DNA from: Paenibacillus tianmuensis
GTDB lineage: Bacteria > Bacillota > Bacilli > Paenibacillales > NBRC-103111
NCBI RefSeq assembly: GCF_900100345.1
Contig: NZ_FMTT01000005.1
Span: 64,184 to 128,183 of the forward strand
Direction of reading: 5' to 3'
Length of the DNA stretch: 64,000 nucleotides
The notes under the pieces are model-generated. The model was not told the DNA's origin. It did not search any database and saw nothing but the letters and a program-made list of their open reading frames with translations. How positions within the stretch are numbered: the stretch's first letter is position 1; every line of letters begins with the position of its first letter. This document shows positions 28,723 through 37,202 of this stretch, piece after piece. A program made the position numbers and the translations under genes.

Positions 28723-28769
28723 TCTCCTCGAAGAGACATGAGAAAACGCATAATCAACTATACCAACTT

Positions 28770-28797
28770 ATTTTATAGGAATTAGGTGTATTGTCAA
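28770..28797 (-). promoter_or_regulatory. sigma-A-type promoter of the importer operon
   Basis: On the minus strand TTGACA (28792-28797), a 16-nt spacer and TAAAAT (28770-28775), about 50 nt before the ATPase start. No SAM riboswitch precedes this operon. Confidence 0.6.
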
Positions 28798-28886
28798 CTA
28801 TAAATTTTGCAGGATTTTGCGGTCTTTTGTCGAATGGTAGAAGCAGACCACATTTTTCCTATTTTATAGAAAGGTATGGGTGTGAG

Positions 28887-29810
28887 ATGAAGCGAATGAA
28901 GCGAGTCATGGTGCTTGCCGCGGTCATTAGCGGAGCGTTCGCCGCCGGCGTTTACGCCGAGGACGTTTTGCAGCGGGTAGACGCTTACCTGCGTCCCGAT
29001 TTCAACCTCGTGCTGGACGGGGAGTCCGTCAAGCTGTCGGAATCGCCGCTGGTGTACAAGGACAAGAGCTACCTGCCGCTGGCCGATTTGACCCGGCTGC
29101 TTGGCGCCAACCTGCTCTGGCGGGAAGATACGAAGACGATTTACATCAACAGCCGGATCAATCCCGAGCAGAAGACGGAGGATTCAAATCAGGAATACGA
29201 ATCGATCGAACTGTCCGACCCGTACTCGATCCGACTCAAATATCTTGGGGCCGAGTACCCGATGCTGCTCACGTACAACAAGAAGAACTTGTCCGCCTAT
29301 GTCCCGTATTACCGGGAAGTCGACGTCAAACGGATGGGCATCGAGATGAGCGGCTTGAAGAAAGCGCGCGAGCGCCTGACCGGTGTGGTATACATCAGTG
29401 AGCAGGAGCTGAAGAAGCGCTGGCGGCAAAACCCGGAGCAAGTGTACGCCACCAATGGCGACAATTACATCATCAACGGGGAAGTCAGTCCGAAAAAGAT
29501 CGAAACGCTGCGGACGTACATCAAAAATTCGCAGATGCTCAAGTATGGGGAAATGGTGTTCTATCAAAAAGCGGTGATCCTCGACAAGCGCGGGGAAGAG
29601 GACGAATACGACTATTTGTACCACGAAACCGTGCAGATCCCTATCGCTCCGAACAGCACTCCGCCCCCGAATGGAGGCATGGTCAAGCGGTTTATGCTGG
29701 GTCGTCTGAAGCTGACGAGAGACATCGCTTCCTCCGAGCTCAGGTACACGGTCAACATGGGCGACCGCATCGATTTGCAGGAGGAAGCTAATAAACGGGG
29801 CATTCGTTAG
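28887..29810 (+). CDS. secreted protein with copper amine oxidase N-terminal-like domain
   Basis: 307 residues from the ATG at 28887 (MKRMKRVMVLAAVISGAF), which starts a typical signal peptide (cleavage near VYA-ED); an upstream in-frame ATG would put about 30 polar residues before it. Residues about 30-90 carry the pattern of the copper-amine-oxidase N-terminal (stalk) domain, for example KSYLPLADLTRLLGANLLW and TKTIYIN. This domain is common on secreted Paenibacillus proteins and does not itself imply oxidase activity. The remaining 200 residues are not recognised. Its 3' end overlaps the convergent response-regulator gene by 4 nt. Confidence 0.75.
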   Translation: MKRMKRVMVLAAVISGAFAAGVYAEDVLQRVDAYLRPDFNLVLDGESVKLSESPLVYKDKSYLPLADLTRLLGANLLWREDTKTIYINSRINPEQKTEDSNQEYESIELSDPYSIRLKYLGAEYPMLLTYNKKNLSAYVPYYREVDVKRMGIEMSGLKKARERLTGVVYISEQELKKRWRQNPEQVYATNGDNYIINGEVSPKKIETLRTYIKNSQMLKYGEMVFYQKAVILDKRGEEDEYDYLYHETVQIPIAPNSTPPPNGGMVKRFMLGRLKLTRDIASSELRYTVNMGDRIDLQEEANKRGIR

Positions 29811-30496
29811 TCTTGTTGTTTCCAATAGAGAATGGCAATTTGCGTCCGGTCCCTCAGGCCGAGCTTGCTCAAAATCTCCGATATGTAATTTTTGATCGTC
29901 CCTTCGCTCAGGAACAATTCCTGGGCGATTTCTTTATTGGATAGTCCTTCTGCGATTTTCTCGACCACTTGCTTCTCCGTAGGGGTCAGGCCGTACGATT
30001 CGAACCTCGCGAAAGGGTCCTTACGGCTCTGCGTCACTTGTTCTAAAGCCGCCCCCGCTTGCGCGGAAGACTGGGGATGAATCCAGCTCGTCAGCTTGCG
30101 GGCAATATCCGGGTGGATGAGCCAGTTGCCTTGGTGGACCGTTTTAATGCCATGCACGATCCCATCCGGCGAAATATTTTTGAGCAGGTAGCCGCTTGCG
30201 CCATTGCGCAGCGCCTCGATAATATATTCGTCGTCGTCGAAGGTCGTCAAAATGAGCACGCGGGTATCGGGCGACGCCCGCTTGATGTTCAGCGTGCCTT
30301 CAACCCCGGAGCCGTTAGGCATGCGGATATCCATCAGCACGACATCGGCGGTTTGTCCGTCGGTAAAAAAGCGGTGGGCTTCGTTTCCGTCTCCGCACGC
30401 TCCCACAACGCGTAATTCCGGATCCAACTCCAAAATCATTTTCATGCTTTCGCGGATAAACGGGTCGTCGTCAACAATCAATACTCGAATCATCAT
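29807..30496 (-). CDS. NarL/LuxR-family response regulator
   Basis: 229 residues from MMIRVLIVDDD; GAGGAGG lies upstream, and a longer start at 30517 has no good ribosome site. Receiver domain with VVLMDIRMP (phospho-acceptor Asp), then a LuxR-type helix-turn-helix (LTPTEKQVVEKIAEGLSNKEIAQ). It forms a pair with the histidine kinase upstream (about 45 nt gap). The divergent ABC-2 operon and the inverted repeat between them suggest that it controls that exporter, like LnrK of Bacillus subtilis. Confidence 0.9.
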   Translation of the reverse strand: MMIRVLIVDDDPFIRESMKMILELDPELRVVGACGDGNEAHRFFTDGQTADVVLMDIRMPNGSGVEGTLNIKRASPDTRVLILTTFDDDEYIIEALRNGASGYLLKNISPDGIVHGIKTVHQGNWLIHPDIARKLTSWIHPQSSAQAGAALEQVTQSRKDPFARFESYGLTPTEKQVVEKIAEGLSNKEIAQELFLSEGTIKNYISEILSKLGLRDRTQIAILYWKQQD

Positions 30497-30541
30497 CAGG
30501 TTTACCCGCCTCCTCATGGTTAAATCTTTGGTCGGTGTCCC

Positions 30542-31669
30542 TTACGAGCTGGGCGTCGGCACGCGGGTCGTGACGGCGAACCGGCCGTCGGTTTCGATGC
30601 GCAGCTCTCCGCCTACCAGTTGCGTCCGTTCCTCCATGCCGCTGAGACCGATTCCTTTGGTCATACTGGTCAAATCCGGCAGCGTCCCGTTATTGGAAAC
30701 AGTCATGGAGACGTTGGACGCAGCGAAGCTCAGCTCGATGAGCACCTCGGTAGCCTGTCCGTGACGAAGGGCGTTGGTCACGGCTTCTTGAGCATTCCGG
30801 TAAAGCACGATTTCAAGACTCGGATAGAGCGGGCGCGGCATGCCGGCGATTTCGTAGCGAATTTGAAGCTGCGGATCGGCTGCGAAGTCCTCGATCAGCC
30901 GGGTTAGCGAGAAGCTCTGCTCCTCCTCCGCCGGCGGCTTCATCCGCCGGACTGTCCGCCTTAGCGTATCCATCGCTTCCGTCAGTTGATCCCGGACGAT
31001 CCGGGCCATCTCCATGCCTTTCTCCGGCTGCCCGGGCGAAATCCGGATGATCGCTTCCAGCATCATTTTCAGCCGGATCAGCTTATGTCCGAGATCGTCG
31101 TGAATTTCGTGCGAGATGCGGGTCCGCTCCTCCGTCTGGGCCAACTGTTCCACCTTGCCGGCGTATTCGACAAGTCTTCTGCGGGCGGCATCGAGCTCAT
31201 AGGCTTTGCTTCGCAATTCGTCGTACACCTGCTCCAGCTCCCGCTTCCGGTCGCCGGTTTCCGACCAACCGTACAGCAGCAGCGCTCCGGTGGCAAGCAG
31301 CAGATTGGCCGTGAGCTTCAGCTCCATGTTGGGATGCTCGGTCAGCGCAACATTTAAAAGAAGAGCCTGCAGCGCAAGCAGAAACCAACGCAGTCCCGAG
31401 CGCTCCTTCAGCATATAAGCCGTCAATGTGGAGTAGTGGCAAGCGAACATCATTCCTTCCATTTGCAGACTGAGCCAAGTGACGAACAGCATTTCGGCCG
31501 CAGCCGCCAAGTTCTGTGCCCGCCCCGGCAGCCACGAGCGGCTTATTTCCGCAACGGCAAGCAGGACCAGCGTATAGAAAGCGAGCTGTCCGCTTTGTTC
31601 GAGCGGCAGCATGTATGCCGTGCTGACGGCGGGAAAAAGAATCAGTATGTATCGGAGCAGTAACAGCAT
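30542..31669 (-). CDS. NarL-type sensor histidine kinase
   Basis: 375 residues. The N-terminal half is hydrophobic with several membrane segments and no obvious extracellular sensor domain. It is followed by a coiled-coil-like stretch, a HisKA_3 box (RTRISHEIHDDLGH) and a C-terminal ATPase region (NAQEAVTNALRHG, GIGLSGMEER). GGAGG lies 11 nt before the ATG. Intramembrane-sensing kinases of this type often detect membrane-active compounds. In context it resembles LnrJ, the linearmycin-sensing kinase. Confidence 0.88.
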   Translation of the reverse strand: MLLLLRYILILFPAVSTAYMLPLEQSGQLAFYTLVLLAVAEISRSWLPGRAQNLAAAAEMLFVTWLSLQMEGMMFACHYSTLTAYMLKERSGLRWFLLALQALLLNVALTEHPNMELKLTANLLLATGALLLYGWSETGDRKRELEQVYDELRSKAYELDAARRRLVEYAGKVEQLAQTEERTRISHEIHDDLGHKLIRLKMMLEAIIRISPGQPEKGMEMARIVRDQLTEAMDTLRRTVRRMKPPAEEEQSFSLTRLIEDFAADPQLQIRYEIAGMPRPLYPSLEIVLYRNAQEAVTNALRHGQATEVLIELSFAASNVSMTVSNNGTLPDLTSMTKGIGLSGMEERTQLVGGELRIETDGRFAVTTRVPTPSS

Positions 31670-31691
31670 CCCTTATGCGCCTCCATATGCG

Positions 31692-31697
31692 ATTATA
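31692..31697 (-). promoter_or_regulatory. -10 box for the kinase/regulator operon
   Basis: TATAAT on the minus strand 23 nt before the kinase start. No convincing -35 box lies at 17 nt. Confidence 0.4.
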
Positions 31698-31718
31698 ACA
31701 TAAGGTGGACCTTCATGA

Positions 31719-31747
31719 CTTTCGTCATTTCCAACAAATGACGAAAG
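31719..31747. promoter_or_regulatory. 12-bp inverted repeat, likely response-regulator operator
   Basis: CTTTCGTCATTT (31719-31730), spacer CCAAC, AAATGACGAAAG (31736-31747): perfect arms. The centre is about 50 nt upstream of the plus-strand -10 box, a usual position for a NarL-family activator. A smaller ATGAC-TTTC-GTCAT repeat (31715-31728) is nested on its left. Confidence 0.65.
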
Positions 31748-31780
31748 CGACCTGTTTTCGCACCTTGAAGGGCGGTACAA

Positions 31781-31786
31781 TATAAT
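31781..31786 (+). promoter_or_regulatory. -10 box for the ABC-2 exporter operon
   Basis: A perfect TATAAT 34 nt before the ATPase start, with no recognisable -35 hexamer at normal spacing. This fits a promoter that needs an activator bound at 31719-31747. Confidence 0.5.
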
Positions 31787-31819
31787 CAAAGCATATCACC
31801 TTACAAGGAGCGTACGACC

Positions 31820-32755
31820 GTGTCATTTATCGAGATCAAAGATGTCGTCAAACGGTATGGCGGCAACATTTCCGTGGATCATTTGAGTTTAAGCATCCGG
31901 CAGGGGGAAATATTCGGTCTGCTCGGACCGAACGGCGCCGGGAAAAGCACCACAATCAAAATGCTCTGCGGGCTGCTCAAAATCGATCAAGGGGTAATGC
32001 GGATCGATGGTATTTCCGTTGCTGCCAATCCGCTGGAGATCAAGCGAAGGATCGGACTCGTGCCGCAGGAGCTCGCGATCTACGAAAACTTGACGGCGCG
32101 GGAAAACGTCACGTTTTTCGGCAAGCTGTACGGTCTGCGGGGGGAGCTGCTGCGCGAGCGGGTGCAGGAAGCGCTGGAATTCGTAGGACTATCGGACCGT
32201 CAGGGCGAGAAGTCCGGCGCTTACTCGGGAGGGATGAAACGGCGGCTAAACATCGCGTGTGCGATCATGCACCGGCCGAAGCTCATCATCATGGACGAGC
32301 CGACGGTCGGGATCGACCCGCAATCCCGCAATCATATTCTCGATTCGGTCCGCAAGCTGAATCAGATGGGCTCGACCGTCATTTATACGAGCCATCATAT
32401 GGAAGAGGTTGCCGCGATCAGCACGCGGGTCGGGATTATCGATCACGGCCACTTGATCGCCTGCGGCACACAGGAGGATTTGCGGGCGCTCGTCTCCTCG
32501 GATGAGAAGCTGATCGTCAAAGTCGCGGAGGTCAAGGATGAGGCCGTGGCCGAGCTGCAGGCGCACCCGCGCATCCGGCAAGTGGCGAGGGACGACCGGA
32601 CGCTCGAAATCTATCTGCCTTCCTCACCCAATTCGCTGCAGGACATTTTGTTTATTTTATCGAAGCATCAGGTCGTTATTCAATCGCTAACCCGCTTGGA
32701 ACCGGACCTGGAGGCGCTGTTCCTGTGCTTGACCGGACGGACGCTTCGGGACTAG
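31820..32755 (+). CDS. ABC-2 exporter ATPase (LnrL-like)
   Basis: 311 residues, GTG start with AAGGAG at 31805. Walker A GPNGAGKST, signature YSGGMKRRLNIACA, Walker B LIIMDEPTVGID. A C-terminal extension of about 90 residues is typical of drug-exporter ATPases. It is the first gene of a tight three-gene operon with two ABC-2 permeases. Length and gene order match LnrLMN (YfiLMN), which protects B. subtilis from linearmycins. The substrate here is unknown; self-resistance to the neighbouring lipopeptide is possible but not shown. Confidence 0.88.
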   Translation: MSFIEIKDVVKRYGGNISVDHLSLSIRQGEIFGLLGPNGAGKSTTIKMLCGLLKIDQGVMRIDGISVAANPLEIKRRIGLVPQELAIYENLTARENVTFFGKLYGLRGELLRERVQEALEFVGLSDRQGEKSGAYSGGMKRRLNIACAIMHRPKLIIMDEPTVGIDPQSRNHILDSVRKLNQMGSTVIYTSHHMEEVAAISTRVGIIDHGHLIACGTQEDLRALVSSDEKLIVKVAEVKDEAVAELQAHPRIRQVARDDRTLEIYLPSSPNSLQDILFILSKHQVVIQSLTRLEPDLEALFLCLTGRTLRD

Positions 32756-32766
32756 GGGGAGAGGAT

Positions 32767-33945
32767 ATGCGCATTTTATGGACCGTAGCCGGTTACCAGC
32801 TTCTGCAGTTTAGCCGCACCAAAGGGGTAATACTCGTTTTGTTTCTGCTGCCGCTGTTGCTCATCTTCATTCTGGGCACAGCGCTATCGGAGGAGATTAA
32901 AACGGGGGATGTTAAGCTGAGCCTCGTGAAGGTCGCCATGGTGAATCAGGGTCAGAGCCTGTGGAACGAGCGGCTCAAAGCCTATTTGGACTATCCGAAA
33001 ACCAGGGAAATCCTCCAGGTGCAGGAATTGCCCAGCCGCGAAGAAGCGGTGCGCGCGCTTCAAGAGGGAAGAGCCGAATACGGGCTGATCGTGCCCGCGG
33101 GGTTCGGGGAAGCTTTGCTGCACGGACAACCCGCTTCATGGGAGCTTATTGCGGGGAAAGACCTGGGGAAGAACCTGATCGCCGAAACGGCGCTGGAAAG
33201 CTATCTTGCCTATGCGAACAGCGTGCAGGCCGCTGTCCTGACTTTGGGGCCGCAGGCCGCAAAGGCTATGCTGGCGGATGCATCCGGCTATGCCGGCGCT
33301 TCGGAATCGTTCGTCGCGACGGGCAAGCTGGGAAACAAGGGCAAGGAGTACACGGCGCTTCAGTATTATGCCGTATCGATGCTGGTCATGTTCATGATGT
33401 ATGCCGGGATGATGGCACCCATCAGTCTGGTGAGCGAGCGCGAAGACCATACGATGCTCAGACTCCGGTCCATGCCTGTGACGATGAACCAGATCGTGTT
33501 CGGCAAAATGCTGGGGAACGGCCTGCTGACCCTAATGCAGGCGCTTGTCATTGTCGGGGTGACGCACTACGTCTACGGCGTCTACTGGGGAGACCGCCCG
33601 GTGATTATTCTGGCGATATGTCTGGCCGTCACGCTGGTTTCGATGGCGCTGGCGATGCTGGCCTCATTGTTCTACCGCAATGTAAAGTCGGTGTCGATGG
33701 CTTTGCAAATCGTCATTTTTCTCATGACCATTCTAAGCGGAGGATTCGACCTGGATGTGGACGGAGAGCTGGTACAGATCGCGAAATTCACCGTGAACCA
33801 TTGGGCAAACCGAGGTCTGCTGGAATTGATGCTGGATGGAGATGTGCAGCTTGTCCTGCATTACGTAAAGGTTTTGGCTGCGATCGCAGCCGCGTTGGCA
33901 GCCGTTGCTTTCATGGCGTACCGGAAGGTGGGGTACCATGAATAG
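32767..33945 (+). CDS. ABC-2 type permease (LnrM-like)
   Basis: 392 residues from the ATG at 32767, which has AGGGGGAGAGG just upstream; an in-frame ATG at 32725 lies inside the ATPase gene. One N-terminal membrane helix (GVILVLFLLPLLLIFILG), a long extracytoplasmic region, then about five helices in the C-terminal half (YYAVSMLVMFMMYAG and following), the standard ABC2_membrane layout. It overlaps the next permease by 8 nt, implying coupled translation. Confidence 0.85.
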   Translation: MRILWTVAGYQLLQFSRTKGVILVLFLLPLLLIFILGTALSEEIKTGDVKLSLVKVAMVNQGQSLWNERLKAYLDYPKTREILQVQELPSREEAVRALQEGRAEYGLIVPAGFGEALLHGQPASWELIAGKDLGKNLIAETALESYLAYANSVQAAVLTLGPQAAKAMLADASGYAGASESFVATGKLGNKGKEYTALQYYAVSMLVMFMMYAGMMAPISLVSEREDHTMLRLRSMPVTMNQIVFGKMLGNGLLTLMQALVIVGVTHYVYGVYWGDRPVIILAICLAVTLVSMALAMLASLFYRNVKSVSMALQIVIFLMTILSGGFDLDVDGELVQIAKFTVNHWANRGLLELMLDGDVQLVLHYVKVLAAIAAALAAVAFMAYRKVGYHE

Positions 33946-35077
33946 TTTGTTCATTGCCGTGAATTTAATCAAAAGGACGATCGGAAACTGGAGAGGTTTT
34001 CTGTTGTTTATTGTTGCTCCGACTCTGCTTGTTTCGCTCATTATCGGAACCGCGGAGCATCAAGACAAGCAGGTGGCTGTTAGCTATCTAAACTTGGACG
34101 AAGGTCCCGTCGGAGGGCATGTGGTGCGGGAGCTTGAGCTTACAGGCAGGTACCGGTTATCGGCGGCGGCCTCTCCCGAGTCGCTGAAGAAGGCGGTCAC
34201 CGAACGCAAAGCGGTTGCTGCCTTTATTATTCCGGAAGGTTTCTCCCAGAGTTTAATGGAAGGCCGGACTGTTCGTGCGGAGCAGTTGGAGCTGGCGATG
34301 AGCGAAGCGTCCTTCACGCTGCGGATGAGCTTGGACCACACGATTCAGCGGGTGAAGAACGCGACCCAAATGCTGAAAGTTTCCGGTCAACCCGGCGATC
34401 GATTAGGTCAAATGCTGGAGCAGGCGGAGAAGCATCAGGTGCGTGCCATCCGTACCGATTTCGGCTCGTATGCCAGCCCGGCGCTTGGATTGGCCACGGG
34501 TATCCTGCTCATTTTTCTCATGGGGTTGGTAAACAATTCCGTTTCTTTTATGGTCGAAGACCGGAAACAAAAAACGATGACCCGAATCTTTACGGCTCCC
34601 GTCCGCGCCTACGAAATCATGCTCGGCAACTTCCTCGGCAGCTTCGCGGTTGGCACGCTGCAAATTGTGCTTGTACTGGGGTTTACCCGGTATGCGATGA
34701 ACTTTTCGTTTGGGCTGCCTTCCATACCCCATCTGCTAGTGATGGAGTGCTTTCTGCTCGCAGTGATGGGTATCGGCAGCGCGGTGGCCGGATTGGTCCG
34801 CAACAGTGAAAATATCGGCGCCGTCAACGCGATGGTAACTACGCCGACCTGCATGCTGGGCGGCTGCTTCTGGCCGGTATGGATCATGCCCGAGTTCATG
34901 CAGAAGCTGGCCAATTTCGTGCCACAAACCTGGGCGATCGAGGCCATTCGCCGGCTCGGCTCGGGTCAAGGGCTGGGGGATGTCGCCATGCATCTGGGCG
35001 TGCTGGGACTCTTCGCTGTGGTGCTGCTCGGTATCGGCTCCGTCGTGATGAAGCCGGGCGAAACGGAAGCCGGCTAG
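33938..35077 (+). CDS. ABC-2 type permease (LnrN-like)
   Basis: 379 residues from the ATG at 33938 (MNSLFIAVNLIKRTIGNW), with GGAAGGTGGGG before it. Same topology as the preceding permease: N-terminal helix (FLLFIVAPTLLVSLIIG), long external loop, five C-terminal helices (LATGILLIFLMGLV onward). The two permeases probably form a heterodimer driven by the ATPase at 31820. Confidence 0.85.
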   Translation: MNSLFIAVNLIKRTIGNWRGFLLFIVAPTLLVSLIIGTAEHQDKQVAVSYLNLDEGPVGGHVVRELELTGRYRLSAAASPESLKKAVTERKAVAAFIIPEGFSQSLMEGRTVRAEQLELAMSEASFTLRMSLDHTIQRVKNATQMLKVSGQPGDRLGQMLEQAEKHQVRAIRTDFGSYASPALGLATGILLIFLMGLVNNSVSFMVEDRKQKTMTRIFTAPVRAYEIMLGNFLGSFAVGTLQIVLVLGFTRYAMNFSFGLPSIPHLLVMECFLLAVMGIGSAVAGLVRNSENIGAVNAMVTTPTCMLGGCFWPVWIMPEFMQKLANFVPQTWAIEAIRRLGSGQGLGDVAMHLGVLGLFAVVLLGIGSVVMKPGETEAG

Positions 35078-35106
35078 CGGCGAGGGGCAATCGAAATTTA
35101 CGTTAT

Positions 35107-35144
35107 AACGTCTTCGCCTTGGAGCGAAGGCGTTGTTTCGTTTC
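35107..35144 (+). terminator. terminator of the ABC-2 exporter operon
   Basis: AACGTCTTCGC (35107-35117) pairs with GCGAAGGCGTT (35124-35134), one G-U pair, followed by a T-rich GTTTCGTTTC. Confidence 0.65.
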
Positions 35145-35386
35145 GGAGGCAGCGTGGCCACAAAAAAATAGGTTTAAAAAACGTTAAAAAAATCAATAAT
35201 CCAAGTTGCTAAATCATATGATTCATAATAAGATAGAACTAAGAAACAGAATAGTCAGAAAATTCTATCAAAGAAATAATCATGTTTGACTAGCGTTCAC
35301 GCCAATACACACGCCGGCAGCAGCATGGACCGAACCAGAAGTCGTCGCTGTTCATTAAGCAAGCTATCATCAAGGAGGGGATTGCC
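35145..35386. other. intergenic region, AT-rich left half
   Basis: Together with the terminator this forms a gap of just over 300 bases. 35160-35290 is very AT-rich (unlike its surroundings) and may hold the promoter of the next gene; TTGACT occurs near 35286 but without a clear -10 box. The rest is ordinary sequence ending in AAGGAGGGG at 35372-35380. I see no gene. Confidence 0.5.
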
Positions 35387-35983
35387 GTGAGCAAGAGTCA
35401 TGAGGTGGAATATTGCAACCTTGAGTTACGGTTTGACCGTCGGCTAATCCGTAACTTCATCAAAACGCTCATTCAAGAAGGCTATTCGCTCTATTGGAAC
35501 GAGAGCGACCAACAGTTTATCGTCTCGATCCGGACCGGCCGCAAGCTGGTAAAGCTGCGGTTTCAGCGCATCGGCGAGCGATATAAAATTGTGGGCAATT
35601 ATTCCTTCAAAGACGAGAAGCTGGCGGAGCTGATGGAGAAGATGATCGGCGATACCCGCGGACACGCGGTAGTAAAGCGCTTTAAAGACCGGCAGATTCT
35701 GATTGAAAACATCATGTTCGGCGAAATCATCCGTATGGTTGAAATTTCGGGGGTGGAACATAAGGTGTTATTCCAAAAGGAACCAGTGGTCACGATGGAG
35801 GAAATGATGCAGGCGTTCCGGTCCAGACGTCCGGACGAACGGATTCCGGTGCTGCGGATGGAGCTGGACTACGAATTGGCTACGCTGCATGAGGCGATTC
35901 AGGAGGAAGACCGGGAAGCGGTCGAACGATGTAAAGAGAGGTTGATGGAACTCCGGCATGAGATGCTACTGCTCGAAATGTAA
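35387..35983 (+). CDS. hypothetical protein, 198 aa
   Basis: GTG start with AAGGAGGGG six bases upstream. It is soluble with no signal peptide or membrane segment. The N-terminal two thirds is mixed alpha/beta with many Arg/Lys residues (RFDRRLIRNFIKTLIQEGY, KLVKLRFQRIGERYKIVGNY). The C-terminal about 50 residues are highly charged and probably one or two long helices or a coiled coil (from MELDYELATLHEAI to the end). I do not recognise the family. It stands alone between two terminators. Confidence 0.7.
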   Translation: MSKSHEVEYCNLELRFDRRLIRNFIKTLIQEGYSLYWNESDQQFIVSIRTGRKLVKLRFQRIGERYKIVGNYSFKDEKLAELMEKMIGDTRGHAVVKRFKDRQILIENIMFGEIIRMVEISGVEHKVLFQKEPVVTMEEMMQAFRSRRPDERIPVLRMELDYELATLHEAIQEEDREAVERCKERLMELRHEMLLLEM

Positions 35984-36043
35984 AATACTACGGCTGCGGA
36001 AAGGCGTTGGCGGAACATACCGCAGCGCAGCGAACAGCCGCTG

Positions 36044-36078
36044 ACGGCCTGTGCGGGATGGGGAGCATAGGCCGTTTT
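36044..36078 (+). terminator. terminator after the hypothetical gene
   Basis: ACGGCCTGTGC (36044-36054) pairs with GCATAGGCCGT (36065-36075), one G-U pair, followed by TTTT. Confidence 0.7.
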
Positions 36079-36178
36079 GACGTGTTCACAAAAAGTCCGG
36101 TTTTGTGCTGAATATGCGCAAGAAAACGGCATTGTTAACGTGTGCATTTCTATGTTATCATGAATGGGAGGTGGTCCC

Positions 36179-37180
36179 ATGAGCAGTGTTACGATCAAAG
36201 ACATCGCCAAACTGGCCGGCGTGTCGCATACGACCGTTTCCCGGGCATTAAACGATAGCCCGCTGATCAACCCGGAAACGAAAGAGCGCATCAAAGCGAT
36301 TGCGGGAAGCGTGAACTACACTCCGAATTACAGCGCGCGAAGCTTGGTGCTGGATCGATCATACAATTTAGGGCTGTTTTTTACAACCCTGCATACCGGC
36401 ACCTCCGCCGGATTTTTATACGAAGCCATCAAAGGCGTGAACGACGTCATTAAAGACGGCTATAACTTGATTGTCCGGGGGATTGACGATTACAAGAGCT
36501 TTCATAAGATGAACCGCAAAAATTTCGATGGCATCATCGTCATGAGCCAAAGCGATAGCGATCAGTCGTTCATCGAATATGCTTCGGACAAGGAGATTCC
36601 GCTTGTAGTGCTGAACCGGCCCGTCGAAAGTGTCCAAGTGATGAACTTCGTCCCGGACGACCAGAGCGGCGCTTACCGGCTAACGGAATACTTGGTGCAG
36701 CAGGGACACCGCCATATTGCCATCATCGAGGGGAAACAGGGGTTCAAATCGACGCAAGCCCGTCGCGACGGGTATCGCGAGGCGCTCCGCAAGCATGGGA
36801 TCTCCGTGCCGGAAGCGTACTACGTAAGCGGCAATTACGATCTGGAAAGCGGCCACGCGGCCATGAGCAAGCTGCTGGAGCTGCCTGACCGGCCGACGGC
36901 CGTCTTTTGCTGCAACGACGATATGGCGCTCGGCGCGGTGAAAGCCGTGACGGAGCGGGGCTTGTCGGTGCCGGAAGACATCTCGGTGGCAGGCTTCGAC
37001 GACAACCTGTTCTCGGCTTTCATGTCGCCTGCGTTGACCACGGTTCGCAGACCGATCGAAGAGCTGAGCCGGGCCGGGGCGGAGAAGCTTCTGAAGTTCA
37101 TCGAGACGAAGCATTCGGAACAATCGCTCGTACTTTTCCATACGGAGCTGGTCATTCGCGATTCCGTCAAATCCATCTAA
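36179..37180 (+). CDS. LacI-family transcriptional regulator of the sugar-acid operon
   Basis: 333 residues from MSSVTIKDIAKLAG (36179), six bases after GGGAGGTGG; an in-frame start at 36164 would include the ribosome site. N-terminal LacI helix-turn-helix (VSHTTVSRALNDSPLI), hinge near YSARSL, then a periplasmic-binding-protein-like effector domain (AVFCCNDDMALGAVKA, SVAGFDDN). Just 22 nt upstream of the LarA-like gene, so it probably regulates the operon in response to a sugar acid. This is unlike B. subtilis gnt, which uses a GntR repressor. Confidence 0.88.
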   Translation: MSSVTIKDIAKLAGVSHTTVSRALNDSPLINPETKERIKAIAGSVNYTPNYSARSLVLDRSYNLGLFFTTLHTGTSAGFLYEAIKGVNDVIKDGYNLIVRGIDDYKSFHKMNRKNFDGIIVMSQSDSDQSFIEYASDKEIPLVVLNRPVESVQVMNFVPDDQSGAYRLTEYLVQQGHRHIAIIEGKQGFKSTQARRDGYREALRKHGISVPEAYYVSGNYDLESGHAAMSKLLELPDRPTAVFCCNDDMALGAVKAVTERGLSVPEDISVAGFDDNLFSAFMSPALTTVRRPIEELSRAGAEKLLKFIETKHSEQSLVLFHTELVIRDSVKSI

Positions 37181-37202
37181 TTCGTTTGGGGAGGCAACTA
37201 AC

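Noticed and set aside
28723-28886. SAM riboswitch or CymR-type site upstream of the sulfonate importer
   Set aside because: No S-box core is present, and the single ATAGGAATTA element does not extend to a full CymR-like pattern.
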